From: Vespertiliibacter pulmonis
GTDB lineage: Bacteria; Pseudomonadota; Gammaproteobacteria; Enterobacterales; Pasteurellaceae
Direction of reading: 5' to 3'
NCBI RefSeq assembly: GCF_013377275.1
Contig: NZ_CP016615.1
Span: 1,622,830-1,686,829 of the forward strand
Length of the DNA stretch: 64,000 nt
Part shown: positions 19,316-28,674 of the stretch, piece by piece
Numbering within the stretch: position 1 is the stretch's first letter
Layout of the letters: every line of letters begins with the position of its first letter
Program-made: the position numbers and the translations under genes
The notes under the pieces: generated by a model
What the model saw: the letters and a program-made list of their open reading frames with translations, nothing else
What the model was told of the DNA's origin: nothing
The model's database searches: none

Positions 19316-20797
19316 TTATTTTTTGCTGATAGCGCCTAAAATTCCTCGCATTATCTGTTTAGTGACTTGATTACGCAAGTTACGTCCTACGGATTTTGCT
19401 ACACTCCCGATCATTTGTTCTGCAACAGATTGTTCGCTTTTTTTCTTCGTACCAAAAATACTACCAAGAATGCCCGTTAAAAAACCGTTTTCTTCAGCTT
19501 GTTCTGCCTGCTGAGCTTGTGCCTGTGTTTGTGCATTTAGCACTTCAAAGGCTGATTCATTATCTACAAATTGACTGTAATGTTGATAGAGATCGTCTTG
19601 TTTTACAAAAGCTAAACGTTCTTGTTCCGAAATTGGCTTTAACTGGCTTTTCGGTGGGTAAATATATGCAATTTCAACGGGGGTTGGCATACCTTTTTCA
19701 TCTAAAACGGAAACTAATGCCTCACCGACTCCCAGCTGAGTAATGGCTTCTACTACGTTGATTTTAGGATTAGCACGAAATGTTTCAGCAGCAGATTTGA
19801 CAGCTTTTTGATCTTTTGGGGTAAATGCCCGTAAGGCGTGTTGAATACGGTTACCGAGCTGTCCAAGTACAGATTCGGGTAAATCAAGTGGGTTTTGCGT
19901 AACAAAATAAACACCTACCCCTTTAGAGCGGATCAATCGTACAACTTGCTCAATTTTATCCACTAAAACTTTTGGTGCATTATCAAACATTAAATGAGCT
20001 TCATCAAAAAATAGCACAAATTTGGGCTTGTCTGGATCGCCCACTTCAGGTAGTTGTTCAAAGAGTTCAGCCATAAACCAAAGAAGAAATGCGCCATACA
20101 TTCGAGGTGAGTTGATTAAACGTTCAGCATTTAATACGTTAATAACACCCCGTCCATCACGAGTTTGTATCCAATCTTGTAGATCCAATGCAGGCTCACC
20201 AAAAAGATTCGTTGCCCCCTCATTTTCTAATGTGAGTAGTGAGCGTTGAATTGCTCCAACACTGGCGGCAGAAACATTGCCATATTCCATTTGAAATTGT
20301 TTAGCATTTTCAGCCACAAATTTCAGCATTGAACGGAGATCTTTTAAATCAATTAACAGTAATCCTTTATCATCTGCAACTCGAAACACAAGGTTTAGCA
20401 AACCCTCTTGGGTATCATTAAGGTTGAGTAGGCGAGCAAGAAGCATTGGGCCCATTTCTGAAATGGTTGTACGCAGTGGAATACCTGTGGTGCCGAAAAC
20501 GTCCCAAAAAGAGACAGGAAAGCCCTCTAAATAGCTTTCGCCACCGAGATGAAATTGTTCAATTCGCTCTGCAATTTTTCCTTGGAAACTGCCCGCTTGT
20601 ACTAAGCCTGATAAATCCCCTTTTACATCGACTAAAAAAACGGGTACGCCATCTTCGCTGAATGCCTCAGCTAGTTTGCGTAGCGTAACGGTTTTCCCCG
20701 TTCCTGTTGCCCCTGCGATTAAGCCGTGGCGGTTAGCCATTCGGGCAATGAGGGAGAGTGGTGTGCCATCGGTTGTTTGTGCAATAGTATAATTCAT
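19316..20797 (-). CDS. yjgR: HerA-like helicase/ATPase, DUF853 family (YjgR)
   Basis: 493-residue P-loop ATPase of the HerA/FtsK clade whose physiological role is not settled. Walker A GATGTGKTVTLRK lies near residue 38 and Walker B FVLFFDEAHLMFD near residue 260. The frame is open further upstream, but ATG 20797 (MNYTIAQTTDGTPL) has AAGGAA at good spacing and matches the family N-terminus. The C-terminal ~60 residues are basic and low in complexity (LRNQVTKQIMRGILG). It starts 28 bases after the lipoprotein gene, so the two are probably co-transcribed. Confidence 0.88.
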   Translation of the reverse strand: MNYTIAQTTDGTPLSLIARMANRHGLIAGATGTGKTVTLRKLAEAFSEDGVPVFLVDVKGDLSGLVQAGSFQGKIAERIEQFHLGGESYLEGFPVSFWDVFGTTGIPLRTTISEMGPMLLARLLNLNDTQEGLLNLVFRVADDKGLLLIDLKDLRSMLKFVAENAKQFQMEYGNVSAASVGAIQRSLLTLENEGATNLFGEPALDLQDWIQTRDGRGVINVLNAERLINSPRMYGAFLLWFMAELFEQLPEVGDPDKPKFVLFFDEAHLMFDNAPKVLVDKIEQVVRLIRSKGVGVYFVTQNPLDLPESVLGQLGNRIQHALRAFTPKDQKAVKSAAETFRANPKINVVEAITQLGVGEALVSVLDEKGMPTPVEIAYIYPPKSQLKPISEQERLAFVKQDDLYQHYSQFVDNESAFEVLNAQTQAQAQQAEQAEENGFLTGILGSIFGTKKKSEQSVAEQMIGSVAKSVGRNLRNQVTKQIMRGILGAISKK

Positions 20798-20825
20798 TCT
20801 CTTTTCCTTATCGTACGATGATGGG

Positions 20826-21275
20826 TTAAGTGCGTTTAGATTTTTTAAATTTTCCAGCACGAGGGCTTGATTTACCATTTTCGTGGTTGCCAACAGTAAA
20901 TCCTCGTTCCCAATTTTGTTTGAAATGGTTTGGTAGCTGTGAAATATGGCAGAAATTCATTCGATTTTGCAACATTTGTGTTTTTTGCTGAGTAAATGAT
21001 TTTCCAACACGATAGCCGTCTAAATACCAATCATCGCTATCTTGGCATTCAGTAGTGTTGATACGGCGAGTAGCTGTTTTATGTGATGAATTTGTATCTT
21101 TAGGTTTAGTTTCTTGTTTTTGAGCGAGATAGACATTCGGCGTGCCTTTAACTACTTTGACGGCTTGCCCTGAAGTTGAAGGGCGGAATAAATCACTGAT
21201 TTGAGTAAGCTGATTGCTACATGCAGAGAGTAGTAATGTGCCAGTGGTAAGGATTAAAATACGAGAAAATTTCAT
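20826..21275 (-). CDS. Putative lipoprotein, DUF2799-like
   Basis: 149 residues with a lipoprotein signal peptide; the lipobox LSAC gives a mature N-terminal cysteine at about residue 19. A middle linker rich in K, T and S precedes a C-terminal domain with two cysteines, DWYLDGYRVGKSF and ERGFTVGNHENG, which resembles DUF2799. The family assignment is by eye and uncertain. The C-terminal end is basic. Located upstream of the HerA-like gene on the same strand. Confidence 0.7.
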   Translation of the reverse strand: MKFSRILILTTGTLLLSACSNQLTQISDLFRPSTSGQAVKVVKGTPNVYLAQKQETKPKDTNSSHKTATRRINTTECQDSDDWYLDGYRVGKSFTQQKTQMLQNRMNFCHISQLPNHFKQNWERGFTVGNHENGKSSPRAGKFKKSKRT

Positions 21276-21369
21276 TATGTTAAGTAATTATATTATTTGA
21301 ATTAAATGATTAGAGAAATAAACGGTAAAATTTTGTCTAATTTCACCGCTTGTTGATCTAAAGTTTCAA

Positions 21370-22611
21370 TTACGGGCGGCGTCTATTTCGGTTATGTTGT
21401 GGCGTGCGTAATTTATTGTTGTAACTGCTTCGTGCAGGCTTAGGTAAGGGTAGCAGAGAGCCACTGTCGTATTGGCTAACAGGAATGTGATGCCCAATAT
21501 ATTCTTCGATAGCAGGTAAATTCATTGCATAACGTTCGCAAGCAAAACTGATTGATGAGCCACTTTCGCCTGCTCGCCCTGTCCGTCCGATACGATGAAC
21601 GTAATCTTCTCGGTCATCAGGGAGATCATAATTAAAAACGTGGGTAACATCAGCAATATGTAAACCTCGAGCCGCAACATCGGTTGCCACTAAAATATCT
21701 AAGTTGCCTTGCGTAAAGCTATCTAGCAATGTTAAACGTTTTTTCTGTGGAATATCACCCGTGAGTAAGCCAACACGGTGTCCATCAGCGGTGAGATAAC
21801 GCCAAATTTCTTCACATTTGTGCTTAGTATTAGCGAAAACAATGCAACGTTCAGGCCATTCTTCTTCCATTAAAGTCAGTAATAATGCCATTTTATCTTC
21901 ATTTGAAGGGTAAAATAGTTCTTCTTTAATACGATGCCCCGTGCGTTGTAATGGCTCTACTTCAACATATTCAGCATTATCCATATCTTCAAAGGCAAGC
22001 TCACGGACTCGATGTGAAAGGGTGGCAGAAAATAACATTGTCAAACGCTCGCTTGGCTTTGGCGCTTTTCGCATTAGGTAGCGAATATCTTTAATAAAAC
22101 CGAGATCAAACATTCGATCAGCTTCATCTAGCACAATCACTTGGATTTTATCTAAGTTGATAATGCCTTGTTTGACATAATCAATTACCCGTCCTGTTGT
22201 ACCAACCAAAATATCAACGCCTTTTTCAATTGCGGCTAATTGTTTCTCATAGCCATCTCCACCATAAGCCAGAGCAAGGTTAAATTCTGAATGAGTTAAG
22301 AAAATTTCAGCATCAGAGGCAATTTGTACAGCAAGTTCTCGAGTAGGAGCGAGAATGAGGGCTTTAGGTTGGTTCGGCTGGGTTGTGATTGGGTTGCGGT
22401 ATAAATAGTTAAGGGTAGCTACTAAAAATGCCAAGGTTTTACCTGTGCCTGTTTGTGCTTGCCCCGCAATATCTTGCCCTGCGAGGGTAAATGGCAACGT
22501 TTGTGCTTGAATGGGCGTGCAAAATTCAAACCCTTTGCTATCTAAGGCAGAAAGTACTTCATCGGCAATCGGGAAGTCAGCAAAACGTTGTTCAGTAAGA
22601 TGTTTAGACAT
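21370..22611 (-). CDS. rhlB: ATP-dependent RNA helicase RhlB
   Basis: DEAD-box helicase that partners with RNase E in the RNA degradosome. Motifs in order: [11 protein letters not shown] (Q motif), AQTGTGKT (I), PTRELAVQ (Ia), [13 protein letters not shown] (II), FSATL (III), [11 protein letters not shown] (V) and [13 protein letters not shown] (VI). The basic tail ends NRNRRRP. Two adjacent ATGs exist (22614, 22611); the second matches the MSKHLTEQ start of E. coli RhlB and is better spaced from AAGGAG. Confidence 0.95.
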   Translation of the reverse strand: MSKHLTEQRFADFPIADEVLSALDSKGFEFCTPIQAQTLPFTLAGQDIAGQAQTGTGKTLAFLVATLNYLYRNPITTQPNQPKALILAPTRELAVQIASDAEIFLTHSEFNLALAYGGDGYEKQLAAIEKGVDILVGTTGRVIDYVKQGIINLDKIQVIVLDEADRMFDLGFIKDIRYLMRKAPKPSERLTMLFSATLSHRVRELAFEDMDNAEYVEVEPLQRTGHRIKEELFYPSNEDKMALLLTLMEEEWPERCIVFANTKHKCEEIWRYLTADGHRVGLLTGDIPQKKRLTLLDSFTQGNLDILVATDVAARGLHIADVTHVFNYDLPDDREDYVHRIGRTGRAGESGSSISFACERYAMNLPAIEEYIGHHIPVSQYDSGSLLPLPKPARSSYNNKLRTPQHNRNRRRP

Positions 22612-22628
22612 CATTAACTCCTTGAGTT

Positions 22629-22680
22629 ACAAGCGGTCGGTTTTACTTAAATTTCGCAACACTGTATTAAAACCGCTTGT
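22629..22680. repeat. Inverted USS pair in the rhlB-glyA divergent region
   Basis: ACAAGCGGT (22629-22637) and ACCGCTTGT (22672-22680) face each other, with the adjoining TTTTA/TAAAA also inverted apart from a three-base bulge. Since both flanking genes point away, it cannot be a normal terminator for either. Confidence 0.7.
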
Positions 22681-22820
22681 TATGGATTTTAGATAAATTT
22701 TTGGCAAGATAGCATAATTATGATTATTTTAGTAGTTAAAAACACTATCGAGATATCGTAAAAATGCGTAGAATGACTAATAGTTTTCGTTATAAAAACG
22801 AGTTATATAGGAGGTTTGAA

Positions 22821-24083
22821 ATGTTAAAACGAGAGATGAATATTGCAGAGTATGATCACGAAATATGGCAGGCAATCCAAGATGAAAATCGTCGTCAAGA
22901 AGAACATATTGAATTGATCGCTTCAGAAAACTACGCCAGCCCTCGAGTGATGGAAGCTCAAGGCTCACAATTTACCAATAAATATGCCGAAGGCTACCCA
23001 AATAAACGTTATTACGGTGGTTGTGAATATGCTGATGTTGTCGAACAATTAGCCATTGATCGTGCGAAAGAATTATTTGGAGCAGATTATGTCAATGTTC
23101 AGCCCCATTCTGGCTCACAAGCAAATGCAGCCGTCTATGGCGCATTACTAGAGCCTCACGATACTATTCTAGGAATGAGCTTGGCACACGGTGGGCATTT
23201 AACGCACGGGGCAAATGTGAATTTTTCGGGCAAAATTTACAATGCAGTGCAATATGGCATTACTGCAGAAGGCTTGTTAGATTATGAAGATATTCGCCAA
23301 AAAGCGTTAGCACACCGCCCGAAAATGATTGTCGGTGGGTTTTCTGCCTATTCACAGGTGGTGGATTGGGCAAAAATGCGTGAAATTGCTGATGAAGTCG
23401 GGGCTTATTTATTTGTAGATATGGCTCACGTTGCTGGTTTAATTGCAGCAGGGCTTTATCCTAATCCACTTCCGCACGCCCACGTTGTAACCACCACCAC
23501 ACATAAAACCTTAGGTGGGCCTCGTGGCGGGTTAATTCTTTCCAGTGCAAAAGATGAAGAACTCTACAAAAAATTACAAAGTGCCGTTTTCCCAGCGCAT
23601 CAAGGCGGACCATTGGTTCACGTTATCGCTGCCAAAGCGGTCTGCTTTAAAGAAGCCTTAGAGCCTGAATATAAAACCTATCAAGCTCAAGTGATAAAAA
23701 ACGCCAAAGCAATGGTTGAAATTTTTAAACAACGAGGCTATAAAATCGTCTCAAATGGTACAGAAAACCACCTGTTTTTAGTCGATTTAATCAGCCACCA
23801 TTTAACGGGCAAAGAGGCGGATTTAGCCTTAGGTAAAGCGAATATTACCGTCAATAAAAACGCCGTACCGAATGACCCACAAAAACCATTTATCACCTCA
23901 GGTATCCGCATTGGCACACCTGCAGTTACCCGCCGAGGTTTTAAAGAGGCAGAAGTCAGCGAACTGGCTAATTGGATCTGCGATATTTTAGACAGTATTG
24001 GCAAACAAAATGAGGAAGAAGTGATTGAAGTAACAAAAGCGAAAGTATTGGATATTTGCCAACGTTTCCCAGTATATGCCTAA
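22821..24083 (+). CDS. glyA: Serine hydroxymethyltransferase
   Basis: PLP enzyme converting serine and tetrahydrofolate to glycine and methylene-tetrahydrofolate. The frame is open upstream, but ATG 22821 has AGGAGGT ideally placed and gives the standard N-terminus [12 protein letters not shown] and 420 residues. Family motifs [25 protein letters not shown] and the PLP-lysine segment [16 protein letters not shown] are present. Monocistronic, with a hairpin terminator. I saw no convincing PurR or MetR site upstream. Confidence 0.98.
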   Translation: MLKREMNIAEYDHEIWQAIQDENRRQEEHIELIASENYASPRVMEAQGSQFTNKYAEGYPNKRYYGGCEYADVVEQLAIDRAKELFGADYVNVQPHSGSQANAAVYGALLEPHDTILGMSLAHGGHLTHGANVNFSGKIYNAVQYGITAEGLLDYEDIRQKALAHRPKMIVGGFSAYSQVVDWAKMREIADEVGAYLFVDMAHVAGLIAAGLYPNPLPHAHVVTTTTHKTLGGPRGGLILSSAKDEELYKKLQSAVFPAHQGGPLVHVIAAKAVCFKEALEPEYKTYQAQVIKNAKAMVEIFKQRGYKIVSNGTENHLFLVDLISHHLTGKEADLALGKANITVNKNAVPNDPQKPFITSGIRIGTPAVTRRGFKEAEVSELANWICDILDSIGKQNEEEVIEVTKAKVLDICQRFPVYA

Positions 24084-24147
24084 CAAGCGGTGAGATTTGA
24101 GAAAATATTTGAAAGTTAGTTAGACTATACCTTTAATTAAAATGTAA

Positions 24148-24176
24148 TAAACCCAGTATTCATTACTGGGTTTATT
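24148..24176. terminator. Bidirectional terminator between glyA and the purine permease
   Basis: AAACCCAGTA pairs with TACTGGGTTT around a five-base loop, with T-rich and A-rich flanks, between convergent genes. Confidence 0.9.
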
Positions 24177-24185
24177 TATATCTTC

Positions 24186-25487
24186 TTACTCTGTATTTTC
24201 AGAATTATTTGGCAAAATCAAATTAAGCGACATTGCTAAAATTGAACCAACAGTAATGCCTGAACCAAAAGCTTCTTGGAAAAAGCTAGGCAATTTGTTT
24301 AAAATTTCAGGGCGAGTAGTAACGGCTAATCCGCAACCAATAGAGATAGCGATAATCAAGCCGTTACGTTTACTACGCTCAACTTTATCCAGCATTTGAA
24401 TGCCTGCCACCACAATCATTGTGAACATCATTAACCCAGCACCACCTAAAACGGGGATAGGGATCGACACAATCAACGCCCCTAATACGGGGAAAACACC
24501 TGCTAATACTAATAAAATCCCCATTAAGGTAACGACATAACGGCTAGCTACACCAGTCAGCGAGATAACGCCAATATTCTGTGAGAAAGAGGAAAATGGA
24601 GTGGTGGACATAATAGCAGCAAAGGCAGAACCAACGCCATCACAAAGTACCCCACCCCGTAAATGTTTGCCGGTAATTTCTGTTTGCGTGGCATTACCTA
24701 ATGCAAGGAAATTCCCGCTTGATTCAACAATGGTAACTAAGTAAGCAATACTCATACCGATAATGCCTGAAATTGGGAAGGATAATCCGAAATGTAATGG
24801 CTGTGGTACGGCAAAGAGTTGGGCATTACGCACGCCTTCAAAGTTTATCCAGCCTAGAGCAAGCGCAACAATATAGCCTGTGATAATGCCAATGAAAATG
24901 GCAGAGGCTGAAAAAATGCCTTTTCCCCATTGAACTAATATAACAACTACCACTAACACAAAAGTAGCCATTGCTAAATTAGCGGGTTCTGCGTAATTGG
25001 GATCGCCTTTTTGAGCACCCGCAAACCAATCGACTGCAACGGGAACAAGGCTCAAACCAATCATCATTACCACCGTACCTGTAACCACAGGTGGAAATAA
25101 TTTTCGCACATAAGACATAAAGAAACTGCCAATAATCATTACAAATGACCCAACAAGCGATGCCCCCATAATGCCCGAAACTCCATATTCGCTAAACCCA
25201 ATTGCTAAAGCTGCGGCAACAAAGGTAAAACTTGTTCCCATTACGCTCGGTAGACGCAGACCAACAGGGCCTAATCCCCGACACTGGATAATAGTAACAA
25301 CGCCCGATACCAGCAGAGCTGCATTGACTAAGACGATAGTGTCTTCGGTTGGGAGTTTCAACACATTACCAATCACCAACGGAACGGCAATAATCCCTCC
25401 GAGTGCCGCTAAGAGATGTTGGGCAGCTAAGAGCAGGCTAAGCCCAAGAGGTGGTTTTGAATCAATCGGGTAGAGAAGTTTTTGCAT
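24186..25487 (-). CDS. NCS2-family purine (xanthine/uric acid type) permease
   Basis: 433-residue nucleobase:cation symporter with about 12-14 membrane helices. The motif IVESSGNFLALGNATQTEIT in the second half is the NCS2 signature region, and the overall sequence is closer to xanthine/uric acid carriers than to UraA uracil carriers. The frame continues upstream, but ATG 25487 (MQKLLYPIDSKPPLG) has AAGGAA seven bases away and is preferred. The promoter carries a PurR operator, which supports a purine substrate. Substrate specificity itself is inferred. Confidence 0.85.
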   Translation of the reverse strand: MQKLLYPIDSKPPLGLSLLLAAQHLLAALGGIIAVPLVIGNVLKLPTEDTIVLVNAALLVSGVVTIIQCRGLGPVGLRLPSVMGTSFTFVAAALAIGFSEYGVSGIMGASLVGSFVMIIGSFFMSYVRKLFPPVVTGTVVMMIGLSLVPVAVDWFAGAQKGDPNYAEPANLAMATFVLVVVVILVQWGKGIFSASAIFIGIITGYIVALALGWINFEGVRNAQLFAVPQPLHFGLSFPISGIIGMSIAYLVTIVESSGNFLALGNATQTEITGKHLRGGVLCDGVGSAFAAIMSTTPFSSFSQNIGVISLTGVASRYVVTLMGILLVLAGVFPVLGALIVSIPIPVLGGAGLMMFTMIVVAGIQMLDKVERSKRNGLIIAISIGCGLAVTTRPEILNKLPSFFQEAFGSGITVGSILAMSLNLILPNNSENTE

Positions 25488-25524
25488 TGGCATTTCCTTA
25501 GTAGTAGCTGTTAAAATTTGGCGG

Positions 25525-25553
25525 ATTATACGGGGAACGTTCACGCAAAGCAA
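25525..25553 (-). promoter_or_regulatory. Sigma-70 promoter of the purine permease
   Basis: On the minus strand: -35 TTGCTT (25548-25553), 17-base spacer, perfect -10 TATAAT (25525-25530), about 32 bases before the start codon. The -35 box lies inside the PurR operator. Confidence 0.8.
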
Positions 25554-25563
25554 ACGATTGCTT
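25548..25563. promoter_or_regulatory. PurR operator
   Basis: AAGCAAACGATTGCTT matches the PurR operator consensus (ACGCAAACGTTTGCGT) in the whole central GCAAACG-TTGC core, with inverted AAGCAA/TTGCTT arms. It overlaps the -35 box of the minus-strand permease, so PurR binding would block RNA polymerase. Confidence 0.85.
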
Positions 25564-25588
25564 ATTTTATTTATATTATATTTTAATT

Positions 25589-25617
25589 TTGTTGGATAAG
25601 TGTAAATAATATATAAT
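25589..25617 (+). promoter_or_regulatory. Probable promoter of the hsd operon
   Basis: TTGTTG (25589-25594), a 17-base spacer and TATAAT (25612-25617) lie about 48 bases before the hsdM start. Confidence 0.55.
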
Positions 25618-25664
25618 ATTGAAAAATTTTTAAACTTTCCCAGACCTAATAGGTAATCATTAAA

Positions 25665-27371
25665 ATGAATCAAATAGAACAACAATTTCTCAATGAGCTT
25701 GATGCTAAATTGTGGAAATCAGCAGATAAACTTCGCTCAAATATGGATGCGGCAAATTATAAACATATTATTTTGGGCTTAATTTTTCTTAAATATGTCT
25801 CTGATGCTTTTTCTGCACGTCAAAAAATCCTTTTAGAACAATTCTCTAATCCTGAAGAACGGTATTACCTTGATCCAAGTAGTTTTGATACAGACGAAGA
25901 GTATCAGCAGGCTTTAAAAGAAGAATTAGAAGAGCGAGATTTTTATATTGAAGAAAATATCTTTTGGGTCCCTAAAGAGGCTCGTTGGGATACCTTAAAG
26001 GCTAACGCAACTATACCGGCAGGTGAAATACTTTGGCAAAATGAAGAAGGCAAAGATATCAAAATGCAAAGTGTTTCCTGGCTGATTGATAACGCTTTAG
26101 ATAGCATTGAAAAAAGTAATCCTAAATTAAAAGGGATTTTATCCCGAGTGAGTCAATATCAAGTAGAAAATAACCGCTTGATTGATTTAATCGGTTTATT
26201 TTCAGAAACTTCATTTGCAAACCCAGAATATCAAGGTGAAAAACTCAATTTAAAAAGTAAAGATATTTTGGGGCATGTTTACGAATATTTCTTAGGGCAA
26301 TTTGCTTTAGCAGAGGGTAAGCAAGGCGGGCAATATTACACGCCGAAAAGTATTGTAAATTTGATTATTGAAATGTTACAACCTTATAAAGGGCGGGTTT
26401 ATGACCCCGCAATGGGCAGTGGTGGTTTTTTTGTCTCAAATGATAAATTTATTGAAAATCACGCCAGTGAAAAACATTATTCAAGCGAAGAACAACGCCG
26501 TAACATTTCTATTTACGGACAAGAAGCTAACCCCACTACGTGGAAATTAGCGGCGATGAATATGGTCATTCGTGGCATGGATTTTAATTTTGGCAAACAG
26601 CATGCCGATAGTTTCACCAACGATCAACACCCCGATTTACGGGCAGATTTTGTTATGGCAAATCCGCCTTTTAACCTAAAAGAATGGTGGCATAAAAGTT
26701 TAGAAAATGATGCACGCTGGAAGTACGGCACGCCGCCGGAAGGTAACGCCAACTTTGCATGGTTGCAACATATGCTTTACCACCTCGCCCCTACTGGTTC
26801 AATGGCTCTATTATTGGCAAATGGCAGTATGAGTAGTAATACCAGTGGTGAAGGTGAAATTCGTAAAAAATTAATTGAAGATGATGTGATTGAATGTATG
26901 GTTGCATTACCTGGACAACTTTTTACCAATACACAAATTCCTGCTTGTATTTGGTTTTTAGCTAAAGATAAGAAAAACGGTGTTTCATTCGATAAGAAAA
27001 AACGTAATCGTAGTGGTGAAGTATTATTTATTGACGCACGCCAATTAGGCTATATGAAAGACCGAGTATTGCGAGATTTTACTAATGAAGATGTTCATAA
27101 AATGGCGCAAACATTTCATCATTGGCAATACGGCGAAAATTATCAAAACGAAGCAGGATTTTGTTATTCCGCCTCATTGGAAGAGATAAAAAAACAAGAT
27201 TATATTTTAACCCCAGGGCGATATGTTGGTGCGGTAGCTCAAGAAGATGACGGCATTCCTTTTGCAGAAAAAATGCAGGAACTGACCGCTATTTTAAAAG
27301 AACAAATGGCTGAGGGTGAACGCTTAAATGCTGAAATTAAAAAGAATTTAGCGGGGTTGGGGTATGAATAA
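25665..27371 (+). CDS. hsdM: Type I restriction-modification DNA methyltransferase subunit
   Basis: 568-residue N6-adenine methylase subunit; two copies with one HsdS form the methylating core. An N-terminal helical HsdM_N domain (about 1-145) is followed by the methylase domain with motif I DPAMGSGGFF (about 247-256) and motif IV NPPF (333-336). The last 8 bases overlap the start of hsdS, showing tight translational coupling. No frameshift or simple-sequence tract is seen, so it looks active. Confidence 0.97.
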   Translation: MNQIEQQFLNELDAKLWKSADKLRSNMDAANYKHIILGLIFLKYVSDAFSARQKILLEQFSNPEERYYLDPSSFDTDEEYQQALKEELEERDFYIEENIFWVPKEARWDTLKANATIPAGEILWQNEEGKDIKMQSVSWLIDNALDSIEKSNPKLKGILSRVSQYQVENNRLIDLIGLFSETSFANPEYQGEKLNLKSKDILGHVYEYFLGQFALAEGKQGGQYYTPKSIVNLIIEMLQPYKGRVYDPAMGSGGFFVSNDKFIENHASEKHYSSEEQRRNISIYGQEANPTTWKLAAMNMVIRGMDFNFGKQHADSFTNDQHPDLRADFVMANPPFNLKEWWHKSLENDARWKYGTPPEGNANFAWLQHMLYHLAPTGSMALLLANGSMSSNTSGEGEIRKKLIEDDVIECMVALPGQLFTNTQIPACIWFLAKDKKNGVSFDKKKRNRSGEVLFIDARQLGYMKDRVLRDFTNEDVHKMAQTFHHWQYGENYQNEAGFCYSASLEEIKKQDYILTPGRYVGAVAQEDDGIPFAEKMQELTAILKEQMAEGERLNAEIKKNLAGLGYE

Positions 27372-28662
27372 AATTCCATTAAATGAATTGGTTACTTTAC
27401 AACGTGGATTTGATTTACCAAAAGACAAACGATTAAAGGGAAATGTACCAGTAGTGGCTTCAACAGGCATTGTTGGGTATCATAATGAGGCAAAAGTAAA
27501 AGCAAATGGCGTTGTCTTAGGACGTAGTGGTTCAATTGGTGGCGGACAATATATTCAGGAAAATTTTTTCCCTTTAAATACAACATTATATGTTAAGGAT
27601 TTTAAAGGGCATTATCCAAGGTTTATTTATTATTTATTTCGTAGTATTGATTTTACTCAATTTAATGTAGGAAGTGGTGTTCCAACATTGAATAGAAATC
27701 ATTTATCAACTATTTTGATAAATAACATTTCTTATGAAGAAGAAGTACAAATAGCAAAAGTTTTAGGTGATTTAGACGATAAAATCCAACTCAATACCCA
27801 AATCAACCAAACTCTAGAACAAATCGCTCAAGCCATATTTAAAAGTTGGTTTATTGATTTTGACCCAGTCAAAGCAAAAATAAATGTATTGGCTAATGGC
27901 GGAACAAAAAATGATGCGGAATGTGCGGCAATGTGTGTAATTTCAGGGAAAACAGAAGCAGAGCTAACCCAATTAAAAGACAGGCAGCCTGAAAAATATC
28001 AAGAACTGGCTAAAACGGCGGCATTATTCCCAAGCGAAATGGTAGAGAGCGAGTTAGGCAAAATACCGAAGGGGTGGGAGTGTAAATCTATCTCTTCTAT
28101 TTGTTCTATGCAGAATGGTTATGCGTTTAAGAGTTCTGAATGGTCAAATGATGGACTTCCTGTAATTAAAATTGGTTCTATTAAACCAATAATTATAGAT
28201 ATGGACGGAATTGGATATGTACATAAGAAAAATGAAAGTTTGAGGCAAGAATTTCTTGTTAAGGAAGGGGATATTCTTGTTGGTCTTACTGGTTATGTAG
28301 GAGAAGTAGGGCGAGTGCCTAAAAATATAAATGCCGTTTTAAATCAGAGAACTGCGAGATTTATCCCATTTCCTATAAATTCTCAATATCGCTATTATTG
28401 TTTTATATACTGTCTTTCTAGGTCTAATAAATTTAAGGAATATGCAATAACTCATGCAAAAGGGTCTGCGCAAGCAAATATAAGTACTAAGGAATTACTT
28501 AATTATCAATCTGTTATTTCTTGTGTTAATATTCATATTGAATTTGAAAAAGTGATTTTTTCTTTACTTGAAATGATATTAAATAATGGTGGGGAAAATA
28601 ATACTTTAGGTAAAGTTAGGGATGAATTATTACCTAAAATTTTATCAGAAATAAAAAATTAA
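27364..28662 (+). CDS. hsdS: Type I restriction-modification specificity subunit
   Basis: 432 residues with two target recognition domains. The first (about 1-130) ends in the helical spacer VLGDLDDKIQLNTQINQTL and QAIFKSWFIDFDPVKAK (about 137-175); the second begins near residue 230 (IPKGWE) and ends with LPKILSEIK. The two domains would read the two halves of a split recognition site, which cannot be predicted here. The second domain is more AT-rich than hsdM or hsdR, usual for exchangeable recognition domains. Only one hsdS copy is present, with no inverted repeats for shuffling. Confidence 0.95.
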   Translation: MNKIPLNELVTLQRGFDLPKDKRLKGNVPVVASTGIVGYHNEAKVKANGVVLGRSGSIGGGQYIQENFFPLNTTLYVKDFKGHYPRFIYYLFRSIDFTQFNVGSGVPTLNRNHLSTILINNISYEEEVQIAKVLGDLDDKIQLNTQINQTLEQIAQAIFKSWFIDFDPVKAKINVLANGGTKNDAECAAMCVISGKTEAELTQLKDRQPEKYQELAKTAALFPSEMVESELGKIPKGWECKSISSICSMQNGYAFKSSEWSNDGLPVIKIGSIKPIIIDMDGIGYVHKKNESLRQEFLVKEGDILVGLTGYVGEVGRVPKNINAVLNQRTARFIPFPINSQYRYYCFIYCLSRSNKFKEYAITHAKGSAQANISTKELLNYQSVISCVNIHIEFEKVIFSLLEMILNNGGENNTLGKVRDELLPKILSEIKN

Positions 28663-28674
28663 TATGAGGAAAAA

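Noticed and set aside
22764-22820. Longer N-terminus for GlyA from ATG 22764
   Set aside because: AGGAGGT at 22808-22814 and the family start MLKREMNI point to ATG 22821.
27364-28662. Phase-variable hsdS (repeats or inverted cassettes)
   Set aside because: No simple-sequence tract, second hsdS copy or inverted repeat was seen in or near the gene.
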